A stretch of DNA of 64,000 bases, taken from Clostridiaceae bacterium M8S5. GTDB lineage: Bacteria; Bacillota; Clostridia; Tissierellales; MCWD3. Under the pieces are notes generated by a model. That model saw only the letters and a program-made list of their open reading frames with translations. It had not been told where the DNA came from and did not search any database. The translations under genes were made by a program, and so were the position numbers. The DNA is taken from assembly GCA_029227815.1 (NCBI GenBank), contig CP118523.1, positions 2,976,001 to 3,040,000 on the forward strand. Direction: 5' to 3'. The stretch's first letter is position 1. Every line of letters starts with the position of its first letter. This document shows positions 9,635 to 17,408 of the stretch, piece by piece.

Positions 9635-9999
9635 TTAGTTATTGAATTTGCTAAAATCTACACTCATAGTCTCTTTACGATTTGTAAATATTGTTTTAAT
9701 CTTTTCTAATGTATCATTTGTTTGGTTTCCATCTATTGTTTCTAATGCTTTTAATGAAGGATAGAATTGATATCTTCATTGTTTATTGGCGTTTTTATCA
9801 GTTTAAAGGTATCCATGATTTGATATCCTCCACCTATGCCTTTATGGGATACTCTCGGTATTCCAGCCATATTAATAGTGTTTATATCTCTTTGTATAGT
9901 TCTCTATGATACCTCAAATTTTTCTGCAAGCTTCTTCCCTGTTACAATCTTTCGATTTAACAGATAGGTAGTTATAGCAAGTAATCTATCAGTCCTCAT
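9635..9999 (-). pseudogene. Decayed YafY/DeoR-type HTH regulator
   Basis: From ATG 9999 the minus strand reads MRTDRLLAITTYLLNRK, then a KKLAEKFEVS helix-turn-helix, then an in-frame TAG just before RTIQRDINTI. After GGGYQIMDTF a frameshift follows, and the remnant ends in a sequence resembling the linker of WYL-domain regulators (LKALETIDGN...). The WYL ligand domain is absent. The nonsense codon, frameshift and truncation together make this a pseudogene. An RBS (AGGAGA) is still visible. The original target is unknown. Confidence 0.8.
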
Positions 10000-10131
10000 G
10001 TCTAGTCTCCTCTTATTCTTACAACACGTTATTTTATCATTATATTATAATTCAGCTAAATTTCTTTTATAAACTAAAAATAGTTTCCCGATAAAACCTT
10101 ATTTTTCTTTAACTTCTTATAAACATTAATC

Positions 10132-10866
10132 CTAATCTAATTCTACCAACTGTTCTTCTTTATTTTTATATATAAAGTCTTTAAGTTTTTGTATTAAAAA
10201 TTGTTTTCCATGCCCAGGATATATTATCTTCGCATTTGTTTTAATTATTTTTTCCCAACTCTTATAATATTGGTCTAGATTGTTCAATAATAGAACACAA
10301 TATTTTGTACCTAAGAACTGTAGCATATCTGACGCAACATCTCCAACAAAACAACTTCCATCTTCCAATAACAATGATATAGAATCATCTGTGTGTCCAG
10401 GTGTATATAATATTTCGCCTACCATATCTATTCCTATGTCTTGTAACTTGGTATCCTTGCTTATAATAATATCATTACTGGCAATCTTGTATTGAGGAAA
10501 AGGCTCTCTCCATATGTTGCTAACTTTTTTTATTAATTTAACCATTGTTGCAATCTTTTTATTTATATATTTTGCTCCATCCAAATCATTTTTTCCTTTT
10601 TCAACTCGAGATACAGCATTTACATGCATGATGATGCGACATGATGGATTACACGTTTTAATTTCGCTAACCAGTCCTGCATGATCATCATGGTGATGTG
10701 TTAATAAAATATAAGCTATGTCTTTAACTTCTATATCTAAATCTCTTAGTCTCTTATATAATAATTTTTTATGTTTTTCATACCCTGTGTCTATGAGTAA
10801 ATATTTATCTTTAACAGGAATAAGATAACTTATTGTCTGTTTTAATTTGCATTTTATTATTTTCAT
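10132..10866 (-). CDS. MBL-fold metallohydrolase
   Basis: The 244-aa protein carries the metallo-beta-lactamase signature HHHDDH (LLTHHHDDHAGLV, ~res 56-68), a downstream TPGHTDDS and a final PGHG, so both metal sites look complete. The fold hydrolyses thioesters, lactones or similar bonds, or accompanies redox flavoproteins. There is no signal peptide, so it should be cytoplasmic. It is last in a three-gene MarR operon and starts 2 bp after the EFR1-type gene with its own RBS (AAAGGAGGGG). Its substrate cannot be told from sequence; the redox neighbour suggests a detoxification or redox role. Confidence 0.85.
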   Translation of the reverse strand: MKIIKCKLKQTISYLIPVKDKYLLIDTGYEKHKKLLYKRLRDLDIEVKDIAYILLTHHHDDHAGLVSEIKTCNPSCRIIMHVNAVSRVEKGKNDLDGAKYINKKIATMVKLIKKVSNIWREPFPQYKIASNDIIISKDTKLQDIGIDMVGEILYTPGHTDDSISLLLEDGSCFVGDVASDMLQFLGTKYCVLLLNNLDQYYKSWEKIIKTNAKIIYPGHGKQFLIQKLKDFIYKNKEEQLVELD

Positions 10867-10867
10867 T

Positions 10868-11749
10868 TTACCCCTCCTTTGGATAAATCGCTGATTGTTC
10901 TTTCTCTAGCTTAGCATAACCGTCTTTTAATCTTTTCTTTGCCATCTCTATGTAAGAGTAATTGATGGCTTCTACGGGACAGTTGTAATAACACTCACCA
11001 CATAATATGCATTGTGATTTGTCTTTAATCATCTTGACTATACCCTCATGTTCTTCAAACATATTAATAGGACATCTCGCTATGCATCTTTTACATTTTA
11101 TACATTTTTCATTATCTAATGTAACGTTCTTGTGTTTTTTATGGAAAAATGACTGACTAAAAGTATTAAACAATATCCTCTCAGGTAATTTAGCATATCT
11201 AAATGAACTACTAATATCTTTAATTTTCTTGTAATCTATTTTTGCTATTTTCATTATTTTTTCTACAGCTCTGCTTATTATTCCTTCTTCAAATTTATCT
11301 GGTTTATTTGTGTTAATTTTTTTTGACATAGCTTTTGTAAGAGTATGCTCTGAAGCAATTTTAACACCTATAATCGATTTCCTGCTCTTTCTTTTTATAT
11401 GTCTACCCATTTCTTCTAACGCAATACTACTATGAACACCACCATAAGTTACAAATGGCACTGCTAAATAGCCATATTTTTCTCCAACTTCAGGTAGTTG
11501 GTCTATTGTGCTCAATATATTTTTTTCAACATGTCCTGCATATACTGGTCCTCCTATAAGCAAAACATCATGTTCATCAAGATCTTCTTTCAAAGAATCT
11601 TTAATGTTATTAGTATCTAAATATTCTTCGTTTTTGGTAATATTAATTAACTGAACTTTTGAGTGCCAGCTTTCAAATTCCCTCTTAAATAACTGAGCTA
11701 CTTTTAAAGTATGACCTGATGGACTAAATACTATTATTGTTACTTTCAT
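10868..11749 (-). CDS. EFR1-type flavodoxin/ferredoxin fusion protein
   Basis: The 293-aa protein has an N-terminal flavodoxin-like domain (VFSPSGHTLKVAQLF phosphate loop; GGPVYAGHVEKN) and a C-terminal pair of 4Fe-4S motifs (CIKCKRCIARCP ~217 and CILCGECYYNCP ~247). This layout is typical of the EFR1 ferrodoxin family, thought to move electrons between FMN and iron-sulfur centres. It follows the MarR gene on the same strand and precedes the MBL-fold gene, so expression is probably under MarR control. RBS AAGGGGGAG precedes ATG 11749. Its redox partner is unknown. Confidence 0.85.
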   Translation of the reverse strand: MKVTIIVFSPSGHTLKVAQLFKREFESWHSKVQLINITKNEEYLDTNNIKDSLKEDLDEHDVLLIGGPVYAGHVEKNILSTIDQLPEVGEKYGYLAVPFVTYGGVHSSIALEEMGRHIKRKSRKSIIGVKIASEHTLTKAMSKKINTNKPDKFEEGIISRAVEKIMKIAKIDYKKIKDISSSFRYAKLPERILFNTFSQSFFHKKHKNVTLDNEKCIKCKRCIARCPINMFEEHEGIVKMIKDKSQCILCGECYYNCPVEAINYSYIEMAKKRLKDGYAKLEKEQSAIYPKEG

Positions 11750-11805
11750 GGTTTCTCCCCCTTAATTTGATAATAATAATCTTTATCAATAATATGCTAA
11801 AAATT

Positions 11806-12249
11806 TTATAACTCTGGAATATATTTGTCTGCTATATCTAATAATCCCAATAACACTTGTATTTCGTCTTTACTTAAATCCTTTAAATAGCTTACTATTT
11901 TATCATTTAACTCTTGGTGAAATAATCTATGATTTTCATATGCTACTTTTCCTGACTCTGTTAATTTATAATATACTTCTTTTTTATTGTTTTTTATTTT
12001 ATATTTCTCTATCAACTTTTTCTTTATTAGTTTTGTAGCAATTTGTGTTATTGCCCCATAAGTAATTCCTAATTTATTGGATAATTCTGAAGGCTTTATC
12101 TGCTCATTACATCCAATAGCGTCAATAAAGTGAATTTCAGATTGGTACATTAATTGATTTGTTCCAAATTTTCTTGGTTTTTTATCATTTCTACCTATTC
12201 TGTATTGTATCCTAGCCATTTGCTCAAGTATCTTATAGTAATTATTCAT
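11806..12249 (-). CDS. MarR family transcriptional regulator
   Basis: The 147-aa winged-helix protein has MarR features: a recognition region (IKPSELSNKLGITYGAITQIATKLIKKKLIEK) and a wing (NNKKEVYYKLTESGKVAYENH). It is the first gene of the operon with the EFR1-type and MBL-fold genes. Two copies of a palindrome TTTTAG-N3-CTAAAA flank and overlap its own promoter, so autorepression is very likely. The signal it senses is not known; regulators in this position commonly respond to oxidants, phenolics or drugs. Confidence 0.9.
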   Translation of the reverse strand: MNNYYKILEQMARIQYRIGRNDKKPRKFGTNQLMYQSEIHFIDAIGCNEQIKPSELSNKLGITYGAITQIATKLIKKKLIEKYKIKNNKKEVYYKLTESGKVAYENHRLFHQELNDKIVSYLKDLSKDEIQVLLGLLDIADKYIPEL

Positions 12250-12281
12250 CTTATCATTCCTTATATATATAATTTATAAAA

Positions 12282-12346
12282 ATATTTTAGTAACTAAAAT
12301 ATATCACATTATTTTTATTTCTGTCAATATTTTTTAGCAACTAAAA
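12282..12346 (-). promoter_or_regulatory. MarR operon promoter with two palindromic operators
   Basis: Minus strand: TTGACA (12328-12323), 18 bp, TATATT. Operator 1 is a perfect palindrome, ATATTTTAGT-A-ACTAAAATAT (12282-12302), overlapping the -10 and start site. Operator 2 (TTTTAG-CAA-CTAAAA, 12332-12346) lies just upstream of the -35. Their centres are ~47 bp apart, and the placement is that of an autorepressed promoter. Confidence 0.8.
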
Positions 12347-12470
12347 TATTATCATTATATTTCTCTTACTATGATTTTAAGCCAGTTACGAGAAATAATA
12401 CCGAGCGCCTATGTCGAATAAAATAAAACTTTAATTTTTTATTGGCTAAATAGCGTATAGGGTATTGTCT

Positions 12471-12754
12471 ATGACAAAAAGAATCTACTCATCAATACTT
12501 GAAAGTATTGGTAATGCACCACTGGTAAAGTTAGGCCGTTTAACATGTAATATTGAAGGTAATATATTCGCAAAATGAATTACACAAAAATACTTGCAAA
12601 GGAAGAGTGTATTTTTGCTGGTTTATCAATTGGGGCAAATGTTGCTGCTGCATTAAAATTACTTAAAGGTGACTACCGAGGTAAGAATATAGTAATTCTC
12701 TCTCCTGACTCGGGCACTAAATACTTAAGTACTGATTTGTGGGAGGATATCTAA
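12471..12754 (+). pseudogene. cysK: Cysteine synthase (cysK) remnant with large internal deletion
   Basis: From ATG 12471 the plus strand reads MTKRIYSSILESIGNAPLVK..GNIFAK, the N-terminus of O-acetylserine sulfhydrylase. It then meets a stop and jumps to the C-terminal end (EECIFAGLSIGANVAAALKLL ... DSGTKYLSTDLWEDI, stop at 12752). About 250 internal residues, including the PLP lysine region, are missing. The gene is clearly dead; it is one of several decayed genes in this stretch. Confidence 0.85.
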
Positions 12755-12787
12755 GTGTTTATCTCAATTAATCAAATAATAACGAAA

Positions 12788-12820
12788 AGACTATCCACAT
12801 ATTAGTAGATAGTCTCTTTA
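12788..12820 (+). terminator. Terminator-like hairpin after the cysK remnant
   Basis: The 8-bp inverted repeat AGACTATC / GATAGTCT (12788-12795 / 12808-12815) is followed by a short, weak T-run (CTTTAAAT). It lies 34 bp after the remnant's stop and is probably the terminator of the former gene. Confidence 0.5.
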
Positions 12821-13346
12821 AATTGATTGTATTCTGACTCTTTATTTAACATGCTATAAAATTTCTAGTCTCTTCTTCTTGGAGGTTAGTTCTGAATGTA
12901 TTTTCAATAGCCTTTAATTCATCTATAAGTTTAACTTCTATCTTATCTATATCTTCGTTTTTATTGGGTGTAGTTGGCTTTATTAATCATACCGTTCATA
13001 TATAGCTATATGTCATCTTAGTGTGTTTATTCATTTCGTTCAAATTATTTAGTAAAAACTCTATAGCTAACATTTCTATATTGTGAATTAAGAGCCTTAA
13101 GTCAAATCTTCTAAAACCTACCCAAGTTATTATCATTATATCCGCAAGTTAAGATATGTGCCTCTTTTAAAAAAATTGCATCATGAAGTAAAACAACCTA
13201 ATGAATTCAAGAATTTTCCCATCTCTTTATTATCTCTAATTTCCTCCTCAAATGCTACTAAAGCATGTCCTATTCTAATCATTTCTATTTAAATAATCTT
13301 ATTCTAGATACTTCTATTTCTTGATTCCTCACTATTCTCTTATAGA
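12821..13346. other. Gene-poor stretch with degenerate coding remnants
   Basis: No intact gene. On the minus strand a 33-codon fragment (13181-13282, MIRIGHALVAFEEEIRDNKE...) and further scattered reading (for example ENTFRTNLQEEETRNF) look like broken coding sequence interrupted by stops and frameshifts. I do not recognise the source family. This is consistent with a decayed accessory region. Confidence 0.4.
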
Positions 13347-15080
13347 TTAATCAAACAATTGTAAAGAAGGATCTCCGAATACAGTCCATGTATTAAATGT
13401 TTTTTTATCAGAATATGAACCATTTTGTAACATTTTACTAGCACCTGTATAACAGATAGCTCCAAATGTTTTTGCTGTTTTATTTACAATTAAATCATTT
13501 ATGCCATCTTGCCCTGTCATTGGTGGTACCCAAGGCTGATTAATTGTTGACATATAAGTTGCAACAGCTCCTATTGGATTACCGCTAGCATCTTTTGAAC
13601 GAAGCCATACTTCTGCAAAGCAAGTACGGTCATAGAATTTACCATTTACACATGCTACACTGATGATAAACGGTAACTTGTTCGCATTTGTTAATTTCTT
13701 AATATCATTATTATTAAATCCTGTTGTTCCAAATGAAGAAGAACTTCCATGTCCACAATAATTAACAATACCTCTTCCTGCATTTAAACTATTTGTAACT
13801 TGTTGTGATGTTGCTGTAGGATCATATATCTGATCAATATGTGTGTAGCCTACACCGAGTAGCTTATCTCGGATGATATCCATATGCTGGTTATCATATT
13901 CACCGTTATGGCCTGGTCCTTGATTAGATGCAATACCGGTTCCTGTTTTGTACCATGGCTTTTTGTTAAAACCGTTTTTTTCGAACTCTAATGTACGTCT
14001 TACTTGCGTATCTACATCATCAATACTCTCTGCTGAAAAACGTCCTACAAAGATATCTGGATAATTGTCATTACCTGAAACCTTAGTATATTCAGGATCG
14101 GATACCCCGCCATTCATGCTAGGTGAAGAAATATGTGCATAATCTCCTACCAATAGAACATAAACTAAATCTTTATGTTGATTATAATAATTCTGAATAT
14201 AAGTCTTTATTTCTGACGCTTTGTTGCTTGGTGAAACTTGAGAGATATTTACCATCTCAGTGCTGATTCCTTTTTGATTCTTCCAATCTACAAAAGGTTG
14301 CATAGCATTACTATATGCGTCGTTAGTAATAACTAACATTTTCTGGCTAGCAGCTCTATGACTTTTCATAGGTGCTTCTTTGTAATTTAAAAACATATAA
14401 TCATACGTGCCTTCAAATGCTGGAGTTATTTGAGTACTTGCTATAGAAGCTGTACTTGAATTAACGATCTCTACTGTAACAGAACGATATACTCTTAATG
14501 TTTGAGTTGATCCTTGGTAACGAAATGCATTAATAATAACATTAGCGCCACGTAAATCTCTCATGATAAAAGGTTTGCTTATAGATGCTATTCCATTTGG
14601 ATACCATTCTGAGCTTTCATAAGTATCACTAAACGTATATGGAACTGTTGAAGGATCTATATCTCTTGTAATATTCCCTTTAGATGGTACGATAGGTGTT
14701 AAATCAAAATCTTCATACTCTGTATCAATAATTTTCAACTCTGCATCCCCATCCATTGGGATAATAATACTACCATTTAAACGAGGAAGCTCTGGGTGAC
14801 CTTTTTCCTGTAATAACCTAGTATCCTCACAAATTATTTTGTTATATATTTCATCATCAATCGTTACGGATTCAGTTGTAAAGTTCTTAATATTAAACTT
14901 GATAACTGTACGCTCGCTATTTGATTCCTCTACTATTGCTTCGATGTCACTTTGCTCACTTGTGTTTGTCTCAGGAATTGCATAGGATACGGAACCATTA
15001 GCAACAAATAATAATTGAGCAACTGCGAATACTAAAACACACATGATAGCTAAATTCTTTCTTCTTAAACTATAAAACAT
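13347..15080 (-). CDS. Secreted gingipain-like cysteine peptidase (peptidase family C25)
   Basis: The 577-aa precursor has a signal peptide (AIMCVLVFAVAQLLFVANG) and a propeptide-like region to ~245. The C25 caspase-fold domain follows: VLLVGDYAHIS, the catalytic His in VNYCGHGSSSSFG and the catalytic Cys in IISVACVNGKFY, with FGDPSLQLF at the C-terminus. C25 enzymes (gingipains and relatives) are secreted endopeptidases; Arg or Lys preference cannot be read here. No sorting signal or C-terminal secretion domain is present, so it is probably released. RBS AAGAGGAGG precedes ATG 15080. Its upstream region is a paralogue of that of the PKS-NRPS gene, which implies shared control. Confidence 0.88.
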   Translation of the reverse strand: MFYSLRRKNLAIMCVLVFAVAQLLFVANGSVSYAIPETNTSEQSDIEAIVEESNSERTVIKFNIKNFTTESVTIDDEIYNKIICEDTRLLQEKGHPELPRLNGSIIIPMDGDAELKIIDTEYEDFDLTPIVPSKGNITRDIDPSTVPYTFSDTYESSEWYPNGIASISKPFIMRDLRGANVIINAFRYQGSTQTLRVYRSVTVEIVNSSTASIASTQITPAFEGTYDYMFLNYKEAPMKSHRAASQKMLVITNDAYSNAMQPFVDWKNQKGISTEMVNISQVSPSNKASEIKTYIQNYYNQHKDLVYVLLVGDYAHISSPSMNGGVSDPEYTKVSGNDNYPDIFVGRFSAESIDDVDTQVRRTLEFEKNGFNKKPWYKTGTGIASNQGPGHNGEYDNQHMDIIRDKLLGVGYTHIDQIYDPTATSQQVTNSLNAGRGIVNYCGHGSSSSFGTTGFNNNDIKKLTNANKLPFIISVACVNGKFYDRTCFAEVWLRSKDASGNPIGAVATYMSTINQPWVPPMTGQDGINDLIVNKTAKTFGAICYTGASKMLQNGSYSDKKTFNTWTVFGDPSLQLFD

Positions 15081-15127
15081 TTTAATCCTCCTCTTTAAAT
15101 ATTATTTAAATTCAATACAGATTTGTT

Positions 15128-15350
15128 ATTTTTTTCCTCCTTTCTTAATTTTTAATACTATTATAGCATATTTTAGTAAATGTGTAAAATGTTTTCTATT
15201 TACTTTTTCCCAATAAATTTCTATCATAGAACATTATGACTGTCTAGCCATCCTTTTATTACAATAATATTAAAAAAAACGCACAAAAAAATATATTATT
15301 TAAAAATCAAATTATTAACAATCGAAATCTCTGTTGTTTCAATAGGTATA
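15128..15350 (-). repeat. Upstream regulatory region homologous to 8838-9075
   Basis: Collinear blocks match the region before the megasynthase when read on the minus strand: TTAATAATT, a TATTGTAATAAAA-like run, a GGCTAGACA block, GAAATTTATTGGGAAA, the promoter and GAAAGGAGGAAAAAA. This supports common regulation of peptidase and synthetase. No gene is seen here. Confidence 0.7.
15136..15188 (-). promoter_or_regulatory. Sigma-A promoter and STAB-SD-like leader of the C25 peptidase gene
   Basis: Minus strand: TTTACA (15188-15183), 17 bp, TATAAT (15165-15160), then GAAAGGAGG ~20 nt into the leader, well before the true RBS at 15086-15098. Layout and sequence are nearly the same as upstream of the PKS-NRPS gene. 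Confidence 0.8.
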
Positions 15351-15608
15351 TTTATTTCAGCACCTTATATTTACATAGCTTAAAAGATGTTATACGATAT
15401 GTTAGAAATAAACATCTAGCTTCATGTAGTTTCTTGGTAAAGATTAGTATTCTCAATACTACACTTGATTTTGATAATAAAAAAATCCTAGGAAATAGAT
15501 TTCTCTTTTCTACTTCTTAGAATCTTTAACTCTTCTATACCTTGTCCTGTCTACCCACAAAAATATCATGCACAACCTTATATTCATACCTAAACTACAT
15601 CTGTTTGT

Positions 15609-15944
15609 CTACATCCCAAATGGGTGTATAGTCTCATCTACTGCCCCGGGGTTTACTGGATCTACTACATGTGGCGCTGTTCCGTCTAATAACGCTACTC
15701 TAAGCTTAGGTATTACTATGCCGTCTAATGAATTATTATCTGATGAGCAGTGGTGTTTTTCGATATCATAACCTCTTTCTAGCATTTCTTTTCCTATTTT
15801 CTTCATAAGTGATGATTTACCAACTCCTGGTCCCCCTTTTATAACGAATATTCTATTAGCGTCTTTTTCTATCATGTACTGGTAATACGAGTAAAACCCT
15901 TCTGATGTATTTCCGCCTGGAAACATATCTCTTGATATTGACAT
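15609..15944 (-). pseudogene. Truncated P-loop ATPase (PRK06851-like)
   Basis: 111 codons matching the N-terminus of a ~360-aa ATPase family as I recall it (PGGNTSEGFYSYYQYMIE; Walker A IKGGPGVGKSSLM; HHCSSDNNSLDG; LLDGTAPHVVDPVNPGAVDE). The reading then goes off-family (TIHPFGM) and stops. No second half is recognisable downstream (15480-15608 has only short, broken reading). A good RBS (AGAGAGGAG) remains. It may be transcribed but lacks most of the protein; a frameshift or deletion near codon 105 is the likely cause. Confidence 0.75.
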
Positions 15945-16061
15945 ACACGCTCTCCTCTCTTTTTATTGTATTGATTTTAAATTCTCTTTCTTAATTAACA
16001 ATATTATTATATATTATTCTAGTTTTTTCATTATGTTTTAATTTTTTATATATTTAATAAT

Positions 16062-16111
16062 AAAAAAAGCATTGCTAGACAAGTTTTATATAACTTACCT
16101 AAAATCAATGC
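16062..16111 (-). terminator. Terminator after the AraC-family gene
   Basis: GCATTG / CAATGC (16069-16074 / 16106-16111) with a long loop, followed by a seven-T run on the minus strand, 18 bp after the regulator's stop codon. Confidence 0.5.
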
Positions 16112-16128
16112 AGTTTATCGTGAGCATA

Positions 16129-17013
16129 TCAGAACAGATTACACCCATATTTAAAATATTCGCAGTAATTATCTTTTTTATTATTATTTTTATATCTACT
16201 ACGCAAAGTTGATGGTGTACATTTGTAAAATACTTTAAAGTACTTTATTAAATATTTAGGATCTGAAAAACCACATTCAAAACTTATCTGCAAAATATTA
16301 GACTCTGTTTTAAGTAGCTGTTTTATAGCTTCTTCTGCCATAAGGCAATACTTAATCCATGTAAATGTATGTCCAAATTTTTTTTTAATATCTTTTCTTA
16401 AATAGTCATAGTTTATGTTGTAATGCCTTGCTATTTCTGTTAAACTCGCTTCTTTTAATTTACCATTAGATGAAAAAACACTCTCGTATATTTTTTTATA
16501 TCTCATTATTTGTTTTCTATCAAGCCCTTTAAAATCTTTTCCACATCTTGTTATGTCAAAATTATCTACTATGTACATCAATAGCTTCATTATTACTTCA
16601 CATATTTCTTTGTCATAGTCATAATCTACTAAATTAGTCATTGTAAATAACAATTCAATAATATAATTCTGTATTTTTTTAAATTTTTTCGTGTTACTCA
16701 ATTGTTTCTGTGATACTGTATTACAATTTATATATATCCTGTCGAAATCTTTAATTTTCACTCTACAAAATGTCTGGTCAATAAATATACAAAGCACTCT
16801 ATTGTCTGTGCTTATACCTTCTAAATTATGAACCTCTCCCACATTTATTACAACTATATCGTTTCTATTAAGAATATATTCTTTTGTCTTTTTACTTAGC
16901 TTTATCGTTCCCTTTAGTACATTGATTATAGCTATAGAATCATGCCAATAATATGCATGCTCATTTATATTCCTAATGACAACCTGTAAATCCCCTCGCT
17001 TATCACTTATCAT
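16129..17013 (-). CDS. AraC-family transcriptional regulator
   Basis: The 294-aa protein has an N-terminal cupin-like sensing domain (YILNRNDIVVINVGEVHNLEG) and a C-terminal double helix-turn-helix (LTEIARHYNINYDYLRKDIK; ILQISFECGFSDPKYLIKYFKVF..TPSTLR). AraC proteins of this type bind a small ligand and activate nearby sugar, stress or product genes. It stands alone with its own terminator; the truncated ATPase is its only same-strand neighbour downstream. Target genes are not evident, though the accessory block to its left is a reasonable place to look. Confidence 0.88.
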   Translation of the reverse strand: MISDKRGDLQVVIRNINEHAYYWHDSIAIINVLKGTIKLSKKTKEYILNRNDIVVINVGEVHNLEGISTDNRVLCIFIDQTFCRVKIKDFDRIYINCNTVSQKQLSNTKKFKKIQNYIIELLFTMTNLVDYDYDKEICEVIMKLLMYIVDNFDITRCGKDFKGLDRKQIMRYKKIYESVFSSNGKLKEASLTEIARHYNINYDYLRKDIKKKFGHTFTWIKYCLMAEEAIKQLLKTESNILQISFECGFSDPKYLIKYFKVFYKCTPSTLRSRYKNNNKKDNYCEYFKYGCNLF

Positions 17014-17408
17014 TTTCAGTCATGCCCCTCCTTATATAACAATAACATATGCATTGATTAATATTATCAATCTAGGAATTCGCATGCATCATCCTTAGCA
17101 TAAATTATTAACAAAGAAGTGTCTTAAAAGACAGCCCCTTGTATAACTATACAATAAATTGCTGTTATATCTTAATAATTTATCATATTTTCATTAAGAA
17201 TTAACCTGAAATATTCAAGTTTAATGCTATATAGTGTACAATTTTGAACGACTATCTTTCCCTAATGAGCAATTACCTATACTCAAACTATTTATGGATA
17301 CTCTTTTTACACCTAGAAAAAATAACATAGAACGATTTTAGCCTATGTCTTTATACATATGGTAAAAGATTTAAATACTGTAATTTCTAATACCCTATTA
17401 ATACGTAT
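17014..17408. other. Intergenic, no gene seen
   Basis: 395 bp of AT-rich sequence. I see no ORF with an RBS, no recognisable riboswitch and only weak hairpins. It presumably holds the AraC gene promoter. Confidence 0.5.

Noticed and set aside
17014..17408. Possible c-di-GMP riboswitch near the GGDEF gene
   Set aside because: I looked for the conserved core on both strands and did not find it.
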